A stretch of DNA of 64,000 nucleotides, taken from the NCBI GenBank assembly GCA_905182995.1, contig CAJJDP010000043.1, positions 62,001 through 126,000 on the forward strand, given 5' to 3'. Position numbers and translations under genes: made by a program. This document shows, piece by piece, positions 36,244 to 47,820 of the stretch. The notes beneath the pieces are model-generated. The model had not been told where the DNA came from. It saw nothing but the letters and a program-made list of their open reading frames with translations, and did not search any database. How positions within the stretch are numbered: position 1 is the stretch's first letter; each line of letters opens with the position of its first letter. Source of the stretch: Paramecium octaurelia (lineage: Eukaryota > Ciliophora > Oligohymenophorea > Peniculida > Parameciidae).

Positions 36244-37155
36244 ATGTAGCAATAGAATATAAATGACTAAAGCTTAGAATAGCTGCGTTAAATAGCAAAC
36301 ACGATTTTTCCAGGGTAGGGTTGTGGATACTATCAACATTTTGCTAAAAAGGTCCAATATATCGAAATGGAAGGAGCAAATAGGATTCCATATTATTTGT
36401 TAGAAAATGAAGATAAGTCTACAAATAATTATATAATTTACTTCCATGGAAATGGTGAAAATATGTAATAATTTATAACACCTTAGAGAGAATTCATTTT
36501 CTATGTTGGACAGATTTACAAACTATGTTAAAGCTCATTTTGTGCTGGTTGAATATCCAGGATATGGAGGCTACTAAACTACAATTTTTACAACTGCTGA
36601 GTAAATCGAGAAGGATGCTTTGATAGTTTTTGATTATGTAAAATAAAAATTTGCAGTGAAAGATAATCAAATTTACGTATTTGGGAGGTACTTTATATTG
36701 ATTTTATCAAGATCTATTGGGACTGGTCCTGCATTTTATTTAGGAACTAACAGAAATTGTGCAGGCTTAATAATTTTGTCTGCCTATATAACTCTATATA
36801 AATTGGTTAATGATATAGTTCCAAATAGAGCACACTATTTTTTAAATGAAAATCATTTGAATAATGAAGAGAATAGTCAAAAAATCAAATGCAAATGCTT
36901 ATTTATTCATGGACAAAAAGATAACCTTACATTCCTAAAACCAATTTAAGATTTGTACAATAAGTAAAGAGTCATTGTATTTAAAGCTTGCCTGCACACA
37001 TTAAAGAATAATCATATTTGTCAATACATGAAAATATGACTCATAACAATTTTTTGATTAAAGAAAACATAATTGACCCAATAATAAACTTTTACACTGA
37101 GTTAAAGGTTCCCATTGAAGAATAGAATAAGAAAAAAGAGTAAGACTTAGATTGA
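36244..37155 (+). CDS. Alpha/beta hydrolase (ABHD17-like), 280 aa
   Basis: ATG 36244 to TGA 37153-37155; introns 36464-36485 (22 nt), 36689-36712 (24 nt) and 36965-36987 (23 nt). It has the oxyanion region YFHGNGEN, strand VLVEYPGYGGY, the nucleophile elbow VFGRSIGTGPA (Ser in GRSIG), the acid HGQKDN, and the His in MTHNNF near the end. This triad spacing and the PGYGGY motif fit the ABHD13/17 group, which includes protein depalmitoylases. No signal peptide is seen. The substrate is unknown; a depalmitoylase role beside acylated MORN proteins is only a thought. Confidence 0.82.
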
Positions 37156-37356
37156 AATTAGACATTTAAATATAATATTGCAAATTCAATTATCATAATT
37201 TCTAAAGTTATCTCCATTTATTTGTTATGCGATCTAGTATTTTTCTCCAATCTTCTCTTTATTACTTTTCTATCAATAGCATTTAAAAGTCTGAATCTGT
37301 TGTTTTAACAATATTTTTATGAACAATTTATTAATCCAACAATAATTCTATGGCAA

Positions 37357-38814
37357 TCAAACTATCTTAACTAAAAGAATAACAAATTTTTAATACTATA
37401 TTCCCTCAGATAACTTCTTTTTAAGATCATCAATATTATCTGCAATCAATTTGATGATTTTTGTTGTAAAACTATCTTCTAATTTATTTCTATCAGAATC
37501 TGATAATTCAGCTTCATATTGTGTTTCTTTACAAAATTGTTCTTTGCAATTTTAAAAGAAAATTTTATAATATTCTTATTCATTTTTAATGAAATTTAAG
37601 ATATTCCACTTAGTTCCTTTCATCAGAATGTCTTCACCAGAATCACAGGTTTCCTCAATCAGTTATATCAATAAATTGCTATATGCAAGGACAAGCCTTG
37701 ATAGAATGGCAATACATTCTTCTAATGATTAATCTCTTCTAAATAGTATCTTCAATTAATCTAATTTTTAATACAACTCAAAATTAACAAAGTGTCGAAA
37801 TGCTATATTTTATTTCATTTGTTACAAAAATTATAATTACTTAACGAGTTGGTCACCTGTCATTTTTTATTATTGTTTTTGCATCCAACTCAAATTTTAA
37901 TCATTATATAGCTTTTATAAAGTGGGATTGTTGGAAACTAATCCCTTCTCCATACTTTCAAACATCTAAAAGACTTGATCCCAAGAAATCCTTTCAGATT
38001 CTTCTACAATCAGAGCCTTTGACAAAAAGTCTCGAGTGAAATCAGTTATTGGTTGATTGCCCTTAAATACTAAGGGCTTTATTAGGATGTTTTTGAGCAA
38101 ATCCTATTCATCCCTTCCCTTCCAAGGAACATCATGGAATACCATCTCATAAAATATAACTCCAATTGACCAAATGTCACATTTTGTTGAATAGCTTTTC
38201 CTTTGCAATATTTAAGGTGCCATATATAAGGGAGAACCAACGCATGATCTTAATAATTATGATGTATAATTGTCTACGTACTTGGCAAATCCAAAGTCTA
38301 AGTTTTTTGAATACTCAATTACCTGCTATTTTGACAATGCCTTCATGATTTAATATATTTGCTGGCTTAAGATCTCTATGAATAACTCCTTGTTTAACTA
38401 ATTCTTTGAATCCATTTACAATTTATAACATGATGCCTTGAGCCTTTCAAAATAGATAGAATATTTTACTTCTTTTTCTGTCAACCTCTTTTTTTGAAGA
38501 AATTCTTTCAAATCCCCATCCTTGCAAAACTCAGTAATTATATAAAGAGATCTTTGAGTAGTAATCAGATCTATAAATCTGACAATGTTTGGATGATTAA
38601 ACTTCTTCAGTATTTCAATTTCACTAACAATCTAATTCCTTAGATAAGTGTCCCTTTCAAATAACACTAAATCCATTTTCTTTATTCCAACTATTTCATT
38701 TGTTTTAATATCCATCCCCTAATACACTTTTCCATACGCTCCTTCTCCTAAGCAATGTCTTTCGTTGTATTAATATTGACCAATCTATTTAACTGTTCGA
38801 TTTAACGAGCTCAT
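37357..38814 (-). CDS. ULK/ATG1-like serine/threonine kinase, 468 aa
   Basis: Minus strand, ATG 38812-38814 to TGA 37357-37359; introns 38444-38469 (26 nt) and 38298-38322 (25 nt). The kinase domain is N-terminal: GEGAYGKVYQG, VGIKKMDL, VIHRDLKPANIL, DFGFAKY and GSPLYMAPQILQRKSYSTKC, then DIWSIGVIFYEMVFHDVPW. The SPLYMAPQ and the CDIWSIGVIFYEM pattern fit the ULK group, expanded in ciliates. The C-terminal 200 residues are helical and Gln-rich. Catalytic residues are all present. ULK kinases act in autophagy and cilium assembly; the actual role is inferred. Confidence 0.87.
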
Positions 38815-38819
38815 CAATA

Positions 38820-39068
38820 TCAAAATTTTAATACTCTTTATTATACCATAATGCAATATAAAATATAGACAGAGAAATATTTTTTGAAATTCATATTGAT
38901 ACATCTTTGCTTCCCAGATATTTTAATGAAAGTTCCTTCATTAATTCTATATATCATTCTTAGCACCTTTGAAATTGCTTCTTCTTTGTAATTCTTACAA
39001 AGAAGGCTAAGCTGATTTGAAGATACCACTCCTAATTGTCTGATTGATGTTAGTGAAATAATAATTGG
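38820..39068 (-). CDS. Partial or decayed ORF abutting the kinase start
   Basis: Minus frame ending at TGA 38820-38822, six bases before the kinase ATG. It reads SLTSIRQLGVVSSNQLSLLC and KVLRMIYRINEGTFIKISGK, and is open for about 80 codons, with a TGA upstream near 39066. No start ATG or intron join was found. Composition looks coding. It may be the 3' exon of a gene I could not assemble, or a remnant. Confidence 0.3.
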
Positions 39069-39213
39069 ATCAACTTCAACTTAAAAGGTAATTCAAATAT
39101 GATGAGTAAATTTGTTAAATTCGAAAGAATAAGGGGATGTAAAACTAATGAAATTCTTAAGTTTGACCAATCACCCTATAAAAATAAATAATAGTAATTC
39201 AGTATAGAAATAA

Positions 39214-40640
39214 TCAATTTTTATCCTCAATCACATAATCCTATTCCTTCATTTACCTGCTGATGTGTTGATATTAGTTAATATTGCCTGTGTATCTATA
39301 TAATTGAAGATGTTTCCTAAAAATAAAAGTTAAGAATACCTATTATACTCTCTAACATCTTTACACTCTCTCATACCAGACAGATATTTGTATAGGTGTT
39401 TAAGTTCATCATCTAATTAATTATCATAGAACGGGATTATAGGGATTCCGTTATCTATTTGCCATGAAAAATTGCAAGCAGAATTGTCAATTATTGCTAC
39501 TTTTTCTAAATTTCTGTTAAGTATTCTTAAATCTTTAACGTGAATTCCACCAGACGTTAAAATGCAAGATTCTCGATAAAGCCTATGAGCAAATATATCA
39601 TTATTTGGATCTAAATAATCAATTACGCTTTTGGCATATATTTTATTAGAGGCAGTAAAAACTATTAATTCAAAATTCTCTGATAACTTTCTCAGTATTT
39701 CAACTGCATTCGGTCGTACATTAATTTTAGCTTATACTTGCTGTGTTTTATTAAGATTGACAGTAAGAATAGCATCATATAATTTATGATCTCTTTCATT
39801 GCAATGTATTAAAGTTTCATCTAAATCAAATATTAGAGTTATTGAATCTAAATATTGTAAAGAAATACCTTTATATTTATTTTATTTGTCTAATTTAACT
39901 CCTTTTGTTTTAATGTCTGTATAATTGGCAGGCTTTAATTTGATGCCAATACTTAATTCTTGACATAATTGTTTAAAATGATTTCGATACAATCTAGTAA
40001 AATAATCATTTTAATTTTATAATATTATGGCTTATTTAACTTTCTGAATATAGTATATTTCTTCTAAGTTGGCATTAGTTTATTCTTGATTGTCGTCTGA
40101 AAATTAAGGAAATTGAAAGGTCCCACATTTTGGTGTTATTGGTTTAGAATAACCAGCATTTCTACTCATTAGGGAATCATAGAGTTTGTCCACAATTCCA
40201 TCATTTCTTATAATATCCGAAGATTGTCTAACATGTTGTGATGGTGGTTTATCGTTTGGCATAGTTGGTAGGGCATGAGATAATTTATGCGAATGCTTTG
40301 ATTATACTTTTTTTGAGGAAGAAGTGTCAAAATTTATTGTTTTAAACCTGGGTTTATCTTCCATATTTTCACTTTCTTAGGATTTTTAATAAGTCTACAG
40401 AGAATGTGTGTCCTGATTTTTGGTTATATATTCTTGAAACTTTTTTATTGCTTAATTCAATTCATTCTAGGTGAGTAAGGTACCTTTTTTTTAAGTGCTG
40501 CTTTTATCAAGTTATTATTATAAGAATTATTAAGTGAACTGTGTATTTGAAGGATTCACAGCTATCATTCTCTCCAGTTTTTTATTCTTTAATTTATCAC
40601 CAGTTTTTTATAGTAGCTAAATCATCTCATTTTATTACAT
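39214..40640 (-). CDS. FCP1/SCP-type (NIF) phosphatase, 467 aa
   Basis: Minus strand, ATG 40638-40640 to TGA 39214-39216; one 23-nt intron 39317-39339. The first 240 residues are disordered and Gln/Ser-rich. Then comes the HAD catalytic motif TLIFDLDETLIHC, followed by NVRPNAVEILRKL, FELIVFTASNKIYAKSVIDY, HRLYRESCI, and VAIIDNSACNFSWQIDNGIP. These are the DxDx(T/V) nucleophile site and later motifs of SCP/FCP1-type phosphatases, which act on RNA polymerase II CTD or other phosphoproteins. The long N-terminal region is unusual for small SCPs. The start is only 10 bp from the divergent neighbour. Confidence 0.87.
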
Positions 40641-40650
40641 AAAATTAAAA
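40641..40650. promoter_or_regulatory. Ten-base gap between divergent start codons
   Basis: The phosphatase ATG (minus, 40638-40640) and the fusion-gene ATG (plus, 40651-40653) are separated by ten bases, all A or T. If both starts are right, the 5' UTRs and promoters must overlap the neighbouring coding sequence. Downstream in-frame ATGs (minus 40623-40625, plus 40669-40671) offer alternatives. Confidence 0.4.
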
Positions 40651-42627
40651 ATGAGCAAAATTAAAGTGATGAGCGTAACAGGTAATCCCGATTTATTGCA
40701 CTTCAAAAATTTGCAATTGACAGAACGAAAAAAGACTTATGAGATCTAAGAAATGCATGAGGTAAGTACAATAATAAAAATTTAGTCTGAATATGATCAC
40801 CAAGTGAAACTGCTGAAAAGGGATGCTTCATTGAGAATTTAAATTAAGAAATTACAACCTCTTTGTAACTAAGAACCGTTTACTATGGATGACTCATTTA
40901 TGTCTAAAACAGTGAAAAGGTTTATAAAATAGAAATATCATAGACCATTGTTATTGATTTAGAATGGAACACCTACTGTACATGCAGGTCGTAGAATTAA
41001 ATTTACTCAGACCATGATTAGTTAAGCCTATGAATCACAATTGAGATTTTTTAATTCAAGAAAGAATAGTATATTTTGTTTAATCACCTTTAGCTTATGT
41101 ATAAATGATGTTGTCAATCGATGATTAACTTCACCCAGTTGTTATTGAATTATTTAACGACTTTGCCCCTAAAGCGTGTGAAAATTTCACCAAATTCTGT
41201 GAAGGTGTCAATATTGAAGGCAAATTTTATTCTTATAAAAATAGTAAATTCACTAAATACAAACCTAATGGTTGTAATATAATTTAAATTTAGGGTTTAT
41301 TTAAGGAGGTTAGTTTGATAAAAAGATATCAATTTACGGAGGGTATTTTGAAGATGAATCTTATGCATTGAAACATGATTGCGAAGGTATCATTGGATTT
41401 GCAAACGATGGATTTTAGCACACAAACCATTCTTAGTTCTATATTACATTGGCACCTATGCCATTCTTTGATTATAAGAGAGTGGCTTTCGGTAAAATCA
41501 TAAGAGGCATGAAATAAATACTAAAAGTTTTGAAATAGGAATAACATACTGATATTGTTATCTATGATTGTGGTCGTTATGATCATTAAGCTCAAATTAG
41601 ATTAAAACTAGAAAAATTTACAGATGACTTTTATTCCAATGTCCCAGAAAATGCACAATCATTTAACAAGTTTATTGAAGCAGAACAATTAAAACACAAC
41701 GAAGCATCGGGAGATTTCACTTAATTAGTTAAATATCTTGTTGAATAAATGAGAATCATATCTAAATTCGTATATTCTCTAACCGGTCTTAAGAAAGCTA
41801 TTCAATAGTTAAATGAGTCATTCCTTAAAACATAATATTGCCAAATACTATATATTCTTGATAATTAATAGACCTTGTAAGCAGATAATCAATAATCCAA
41901 ATATATTGTTGCTTTTCGAGCCGTAGATGGCACAGATTCATGTAGAGCCTCAGCATTTATCATTTTTAAGAAATAAACTACACAGTTTAAGTAAGTTACT
42001 TTGAATGATTTTAAACAATAAGCAGAACAAATAGCATCTATGGGGTATTGCGTATATGGTTAAACAACTTAACTTGTATTTGGAACTGGATACAATTTGA
42101 GTATGTTTACTCTATAGAATAATGATTTTAAGTTATAATAATAGGAGTATATTAATTAAATTATATATAGGTTGCAAATACCCAAAAAAGAAACCTTTTA
42201 CTCCAATAATATCAAAGATGATTTCTTACAAAACAAAATTATAGCAAATCTACCAACAAAGGTTCTGAGATACACAGACAGTATTTTTACCACTCTCCAC
42301 CGAGTTGTACGTCTTGGCGGTTTGGCTATGTACAAGGAAGTTTCCATTTTTGAGGCCATTATCTGTGCTTTTACTCTAGCCAGGTCATGGGGATGGTCAT
42401 TTTGTGATGGAACAAGTAAATTTGAATATATTGGTTAGCTACTTTCAATCAAATTAGAATTAGAGACGTCAATTAGTTAACGTATCTTTATCTTGGGTAA
42501 TAGAAATGGATCTAAAAAATAGAGAACCATTTCCTATCAATAGTTTGATTATTTTAATTGTGTTATTACAAACAATATTTTACGAGAGAGGTAGGATTCT
42601 CATTCTTTTAGAGTCCCTAATATATGA
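40651..42627 (+). CDS. PPIL6-like cyclophilin fused to an FBPase-like domain, 635 aa
   Basis: ATG 40651 to TGA 42625-42627; introns 40762-40785, 41069-41093 and 41274-41293. About 1-130: N-terminal region as in PPIL6. About 137-290: cyclophilin fold (VVIELFNDFAPKACENFTKF, GWFIQGGQFDKK, HSQFYITLAPM, DYKRVAFGKI) lacking the usual catalytic Arg. About 315-610: FBPase homology from the N-terminal helix (SFNKFIEAEQLKHNEASGDF) through YIVAFRAVDGTDS, MGYCVYGQTTQLVFGTG, LHRVVRLGGLAMY and SIFEAIICAFTLARS. The EE pair is DN and the first Asp of DPLDG is Arg, so phosphatase activity is unlikely. No TGA or frame change lies between the domains. Confidence 0.82.
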
Positions 42628-42718
42628 AATGACTTTTTAAGTTAAACACTCATTAATAATTAAACAATAAATCTTAGATTGAGCGCTTTTTTGTTATATA
42701 AATTTAAATTTAAAATTT

Positions 42719-43283
42719 ATGGACTATATATCAGAGGATGCAATGTAGCATATGCCAAAAAAACCTCAAAATGCATATATGATATATAGAGGTGAAGTTT
42801 ATGATGAAGTAAAAAAGAAAAATTAAGAGAAAAGCATGACTGAATTAACTTAAGTTATTTCCTAAATGTGGAATGATTTAGATAAAAAAAAAAAAGAGGT
42901 AGTATATTATTTATATTTAGAAATACGAAAATGAAAAAGAGAAAGCCTAAAATTAATATAAAAAAGATTATGAGGCTTGGCTCAAAAAATATAAATTAGA
43001 TGAAGAAAAAGTTAAAACTTGCTTGAAGGAATTAAAATAAGAAAAGAAAAAGCACAAAAAAGGATCAAAAAAAGTCACTAAGGCTTCTAAAGATGATGAG
43101 GAAAGTGAAGATGAAGATGAATAAAGAATTTAATAAATTAAAAATAAAAATTAAAAGAAGGAATAAAAAGAAACTAAGGAAAAAGAAAAAGAAAAAGAAA
43201 AGGAAAAGGAAAAAGAAAAAGAAAAATAAAAACAAAATTAGAAAGAAAAAGAAAAGGATTAAAAGGGAAATAAAAAAAAATGA
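42719..43283 (+). CDS. HMG-box protein with Lys-Glu repeat tail, 180 aa
   Basis: ATG 42719 to TGA 43281-43283; one 22-nt intron 42899-42920. An HMG box occupies about 13-85: MPKKPQNAYMIYRGEVYDEV, then MTELTQVISQMWNDLDKKKK and EKYENEKEKAQNQYKKDYEAW. The tail is acidic (SKDDEESEDEDE) and then a Lys-Glu dipeptide tract at about 43160-43215. HMG-box proteins of this size bend DNA in chromatin. The KE tract forms a simple repeat in DNA and may vary in length among strains. Confidence 0.87.
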
Positions 43284-44924
43284 TTAAATTTTCATATCCC
43301 TTCATAATTCATTATTTTTTTAATTATTATTATATAATTAATCATCCTAAAAGTTTCAACAATACCTCAAAAATTTATCATCGACTTTCATTAAAATATT
43401 AATATATTAAATAATAATTTAAATGGATTAATATTGAATATTAGTATCTAAAAGCTAGGTCAATTATAATAAGCATTCAATTTAAAATAATATTTTGTAT
43501 AAAATTGAGATTTAATTATATCAACAAAAAGAATGATTCCTAAATAATTTTGACAACAGATTAAGGAATCATGAAAATGAAACAAATAAAAACTATCAAT
43601 CAATTAGCTATTATTAAAGACGAAAATAACAGAGAGTATTAGATTATTTTCATTTTTAATATTTAAATTTCTAAAAATTCATTTTATCCCCAAAAATATC
43701 ATTAATTTGAATTTTCTATCTTGATACAATTAGATCTAAATATAAGTTTCTGTTGATTAATCTGTATCTCTCCTTGTCCTCTTTCCATTTTCAGAATTTT
43801 ATACAAAAAAATATTAAATATCAGCTATAGTTTAAAAATTACTAATAGTTTGATCGATCATTAATGAGCATATTAAATTTTCACTATTTTTGCAATAATA
43901 TTTTTGATAAGCTTGAGATGATCTCTCTGATAACTTACTTATAGTTTTCTTTAATTTATGTATCTAAAGGTGTAATCATTACCTAAGTGCTTTTAATTTT
44001 TTCACATTGACTGATTACTTCCTAGAAATATTTTTCTAAATTTTTCCAATTTCCCTAATAAGATGTAATTTTCCTATCTCTTTGATGTTGTGCTTTTCCA
44101 ATCTCAAAAATTTACTAAAACTCCATTTATCAAAAATAAATTTCAACTCAATATTTGTGGCAAGACGTTTAATCTCAAACTAATATTATTTAGAATATTT
44201 GATATGGACAAAATAAATTTGTAATCAATTTTTGATTATTAAGTGGTGAGAATTGATTAATTACAAGGAAGTCTTTAAGATTTTAAGAATATTTGTTTTC
44301 ATTTAAATAATTTTGAAATACCTTAATAATCAAATAAGCATCTTAAAAAATAAAGATTATGGAATATATCCTCTTTTCTGAGTGTTTTAATAACAACATA
44401 ATATCAATCTCAGATTAAATATTTTTACAAAATAAAAGGGTGTTACGTCTTGATAGCAAATAGCCTTGATTACTTTAAAAAATAGAAAAAATAACTTGAT
44501 TTTACAAAAAATTTGATCATATTATGAGAATTATTCTTAATGTTAAATCATTTTATAATTCAATTTAGTTTGCAAACTCAATTTAATATTATAAGTAACT
44601 ACATGGCAAAAATAAAAATCTTCTCTTTTACTAAAAGGTAATTCCTTAATGAAGTTTTTAACTTATATCTTATTGTTAAAATGAATATTTGATAGTAAGA
44701 GTGAGAGATAGTTTCCAAATTCAACTATAATAAAATTATTATTCTTTTTGAGTCCAAATATAAATGGTTAAATATATTTGGTAGGTGTAGACTATTGTAT
44801 TAATTTATTATGTTTATGCTGTCGATATAAAAACAAATTCAATAATTTTTATTAATTCTTATAGTTAATTTATGAAATTGATAGGTAATGCTTATTTAAT
44901 TTTGCATAGATAAAGCTTAAGACT
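43284..44924. other. Long AT-rich region
   Basis: About 1.6 kb without a modelled gene. A minus-strand piece near 43970-44130 (LEKHNIKEIGKLHLIREIGK) has some coiled-coil character but cannot be built into a gene. Otherwise it shows only long A and T runs. Confidence 0.35.
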
Positions 44925-47466
44925 ATGACTCAAATGATCGATTAAACTAAAGGAAATTAATCAGTGTCATATGTGAAACTAATAAAGAGGCAAGAGATTA
45001 TTTATATTTTTTGAAATAAAGAGAACAGGAAGAATAATAATAATTGCCCAAGACTGAAGTTTTTTCAATATTCATAAAAACAATAATGGAAGTATCTAAT
45101 CCGACCTCTACCTTTAGAATAATTTGGGAATCAATAAGCATGTTATTTATTTTTGTATAAATGATATACATTCCAATGGCATTATCATTTTCAATTGATA
45201 GCTCATTTGAGATGGAAATCATTAATGATATAATGGATATATTTTTTGTTGTAGATATGCTGCTTAATTTTCGATTGGCATATTATGAAAAGTAACCAAA
45301 AATCTTATATTATAAGTGGAAAATTGGAGTATCGCTTAAAATATATAGCATTAAATTATCTAAAATTGTGGTTTTGGATAGATGCGATAGCAGTTCTTCC
45401 TTTCGATTTAATGATAGGAACTGATAGTAATTAGTCAACGCAAATATTAAAATTTGTAAGATTGTTTAAATTTGTGAAGATTATACGTCTATTAAGAGTA
45501 TTAAAATTGGGAAGAATCTTGATAAAAATAGAAGGTATGTAAAGGATAATAATAGATTCTAGAAACATTCTCCATAGAATAAACTCTCTAAGCCATAATA
45601 CAATTCCTCAAAATAACAGCTATGATTTTATGTATTGCGCATTGGATAGCATGTATTTGGAATATAGTAGAATTTGTGGATGAACAAGTAGAACTAACAT
45701 GGATGACACAGTATGGTATCCATGATGCTCCTTGGGAAGTTAAATATATAACAGCCTTCTACTTCAGCATAACTACAATGATAACAGTGGGATATGGTGA
45801 TATCAGTCCAAATACAAATTTAGAAATGATTTTTGGGATTATTGTAATGGTTTTATCATCAGGAATTTTTGGATTCAGTATGTCTAGTTTGAATTTCATT
45901 ATACAAGGAGAGGATTAGAACATTGCAGAGATAAAAGAATAAAATTAAAAAATAGTTAAGTAATTACTTCAATAATTCAGTTAGATATATTAAATAGAAA
46001 AACATACCAAAACCCTTATAAATAAGAGTTAAGAATTATTTGGAATGGCTAGAAGGATCTGCTTAAGTAGCCAAAAATTCATAAATGGTCATTTTAAATA
46101 ACTTATCATCGAATTTGCATACAGAAGTGTTGACTTTATTACATGGCAGAATTTTAAAATAAGTTAATTTGATCAGCAGAGAATTTTCCTCTTAATTGAC
46201 AAACAAACTAATTTATGTTTTAAAAGAACATCTTTTAGGACCAGAAGAATATGTATTCAAAGAAAATTAAGTTGACAGTAATTTATTATACTTCATTTAA
46301 AATGGGTAAGTGGATATTTGTCTAACAAGAAGAGAGTTTTCATTGAAACTATTAAATAAAGGAGATTACTTTGGGGAGATAAGTTTTTTTAGTAAAAGTC
46401 CTAGGACAGCAAGTGCAAAAACACTTGATTTTGTTAATTTGATGAGTTTAAGTAGAAAAGATTTGTGGGAACAAGCTCATGATTTAAATTCAGATTTGGA
46501 AAAGCTTTTCTATATTAAGAATTGTGTGGATGTTGAGAATTCATTAAAGCCATTGCGATTGAGATGTTATATTTGTGATAGGCCACATCATATTGCAAGG
46601 AATTGCTCTATAATGCATTTTAGGGTTAGAAGATTGAAAGTAATAGAAGAGTATTTGAAATAAAAGAACACCAGAATTAAAGATTTTAAGAGAAGAAATG
46701 GAAAATCCTTAATATCATCATCTTAAATTATCTATTCAAAATCTGATGCTGTTTTCAGATACAGATTCTAATAATTAAAATAAATTGTAAAAACTTCATA
46801 ATAAATTGAAAATCTGGATGAATCAGCTGTTGATTATTCAAAGTTATCAACACAGATTGACGATAATAATTTTTGTCTTGATAGACATAGAGATTATTCA
46901 GAATTCTATACTGAATTTAATCCAACTAAAATAATTTCTGAAATAAATAAATATTCTGAATAAAAATTACAAGAAATGAGAGAAGAAAAAGAATAAATAG
47001 CAAGTAGATTTAGATAAAATTGGATGAATAGCAGAAGATAAAAATAGTTGTAGATTGCTCCTCCACGACAATCTAAATTATCATTTGATACTCATTAGAT
47101 CTTTTCATCTGATATCTAGCATATCATCTTTTCTGAGGATTCTTCTAGTTCTCATTCATCTTTTAATTTGTTAACCAAAAAAAGTGTGAGAGGTAAAAGA
47201 CTTCTAGATATTCAAACTTAGAAATAATTATTGTAAGTATTTTTTGACATCTATTTTAATTTAGGATTAAAAGATCAACATCTCGTTCTTAATTAGAAAA
47301 ATATCTATAAAAAAAGTAAAGCTCATTTGAATTTAAACAAAATAAAATTAAACGATAGGTTTCATTGAATCTAAAAAGTGGCCACTCTACTCCTTTGGAA
47401 ATCAAATAATTTTAAAATACTAATCTTAAGCTCTTAATCATTAATTAATATTTAGTCTTTAAGTGA
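44925..47466 (+). CDS. Cyclic-nucleotide-regulated K+ channel with zinc knuckle, 801 aa
   Basis: ATG 44925 to TGA 47464-47466; introns 44964-44989, 45292-45316, 45535-45562, 45960-45984 and 47233-47264. S1-S4 are present (FVVDMLLNFRLAYYENGKLE, WFWIDAIAVLPFD, S4-like KFVRLFKFVKIIRLLRVLK), then S5, a pore helix and the K+ filter MITVGYGDISP, and S6. The C-linker (IPKPLQIRVKNYLEW) leads to a CNB domain with GDYFGEISFFSKSPRTASAK. Right after it is CYICDRPHHIARNC, an exact CX2CX4HX4C knuckle. The tail is Ser/Gln-rich. This is the EAG/CNG/HCN-like design that is numerous in ciliates; K+ selectivity is expected from GYGD. Confidence 0.9.
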
Positions 47467-47820
47467 ATATAATTTTATGTTTTTATTTAGATTAATATTA
47501 CACGCAGAAAACATAAATTTAAATTATTTATTTAATCTATTTTATAGTTTACCTTGTATTCATTTATATCAAATAATGTTGATTTCGATTTGTAATTCTC
47601 AATTTCACAAAATGACAAAAAATTGTAATATTCAAAATAAATATAGATATACTAGTTAGTTTTAGAGTTGTTGGTAAGGATTTTATATTTAATTTTAAAC
47701 CACTTATTAATTACACCATTTATTCTTAATAAAAATAAACTTTATTCAGTAGTTATTTTTACTATGTAAAGTTATCTGTAGAAATAAGACAACAACAGAG
47801 GATAGTCATTTACTTTTGAT
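47467..47820. other. AT-rich spacer
   Basis: About 350 bp. A hydrophobic 60-codon frame at 47477-47659 has the composition expected by chance in AT-rich DNA and stays open for long afterwards. No other feature is seen. Confidence 0.4.

Noticed and set aside
43160-43262. Purine-rich repeat as a separate satellite
   Set aside because: It is coding sequence for the Lys-Glu tail of the HMG-box protein.
45535-45562. Shorter acceptor at 45555 in the channel gene
   Set aside because: It shifts the frame and destroys the conserved segment before S5; the acceptor at 45562 restores EETFSIEQTLQAIIQFLK.
47477-47659. Hydrophobic 60-codon frame
   Set aside because: Composition (Leu, Ile, Asn, Phe, Tyr) is what AT-rich DNA gives by chance, and in the ciliate code it runs on without a natural end.
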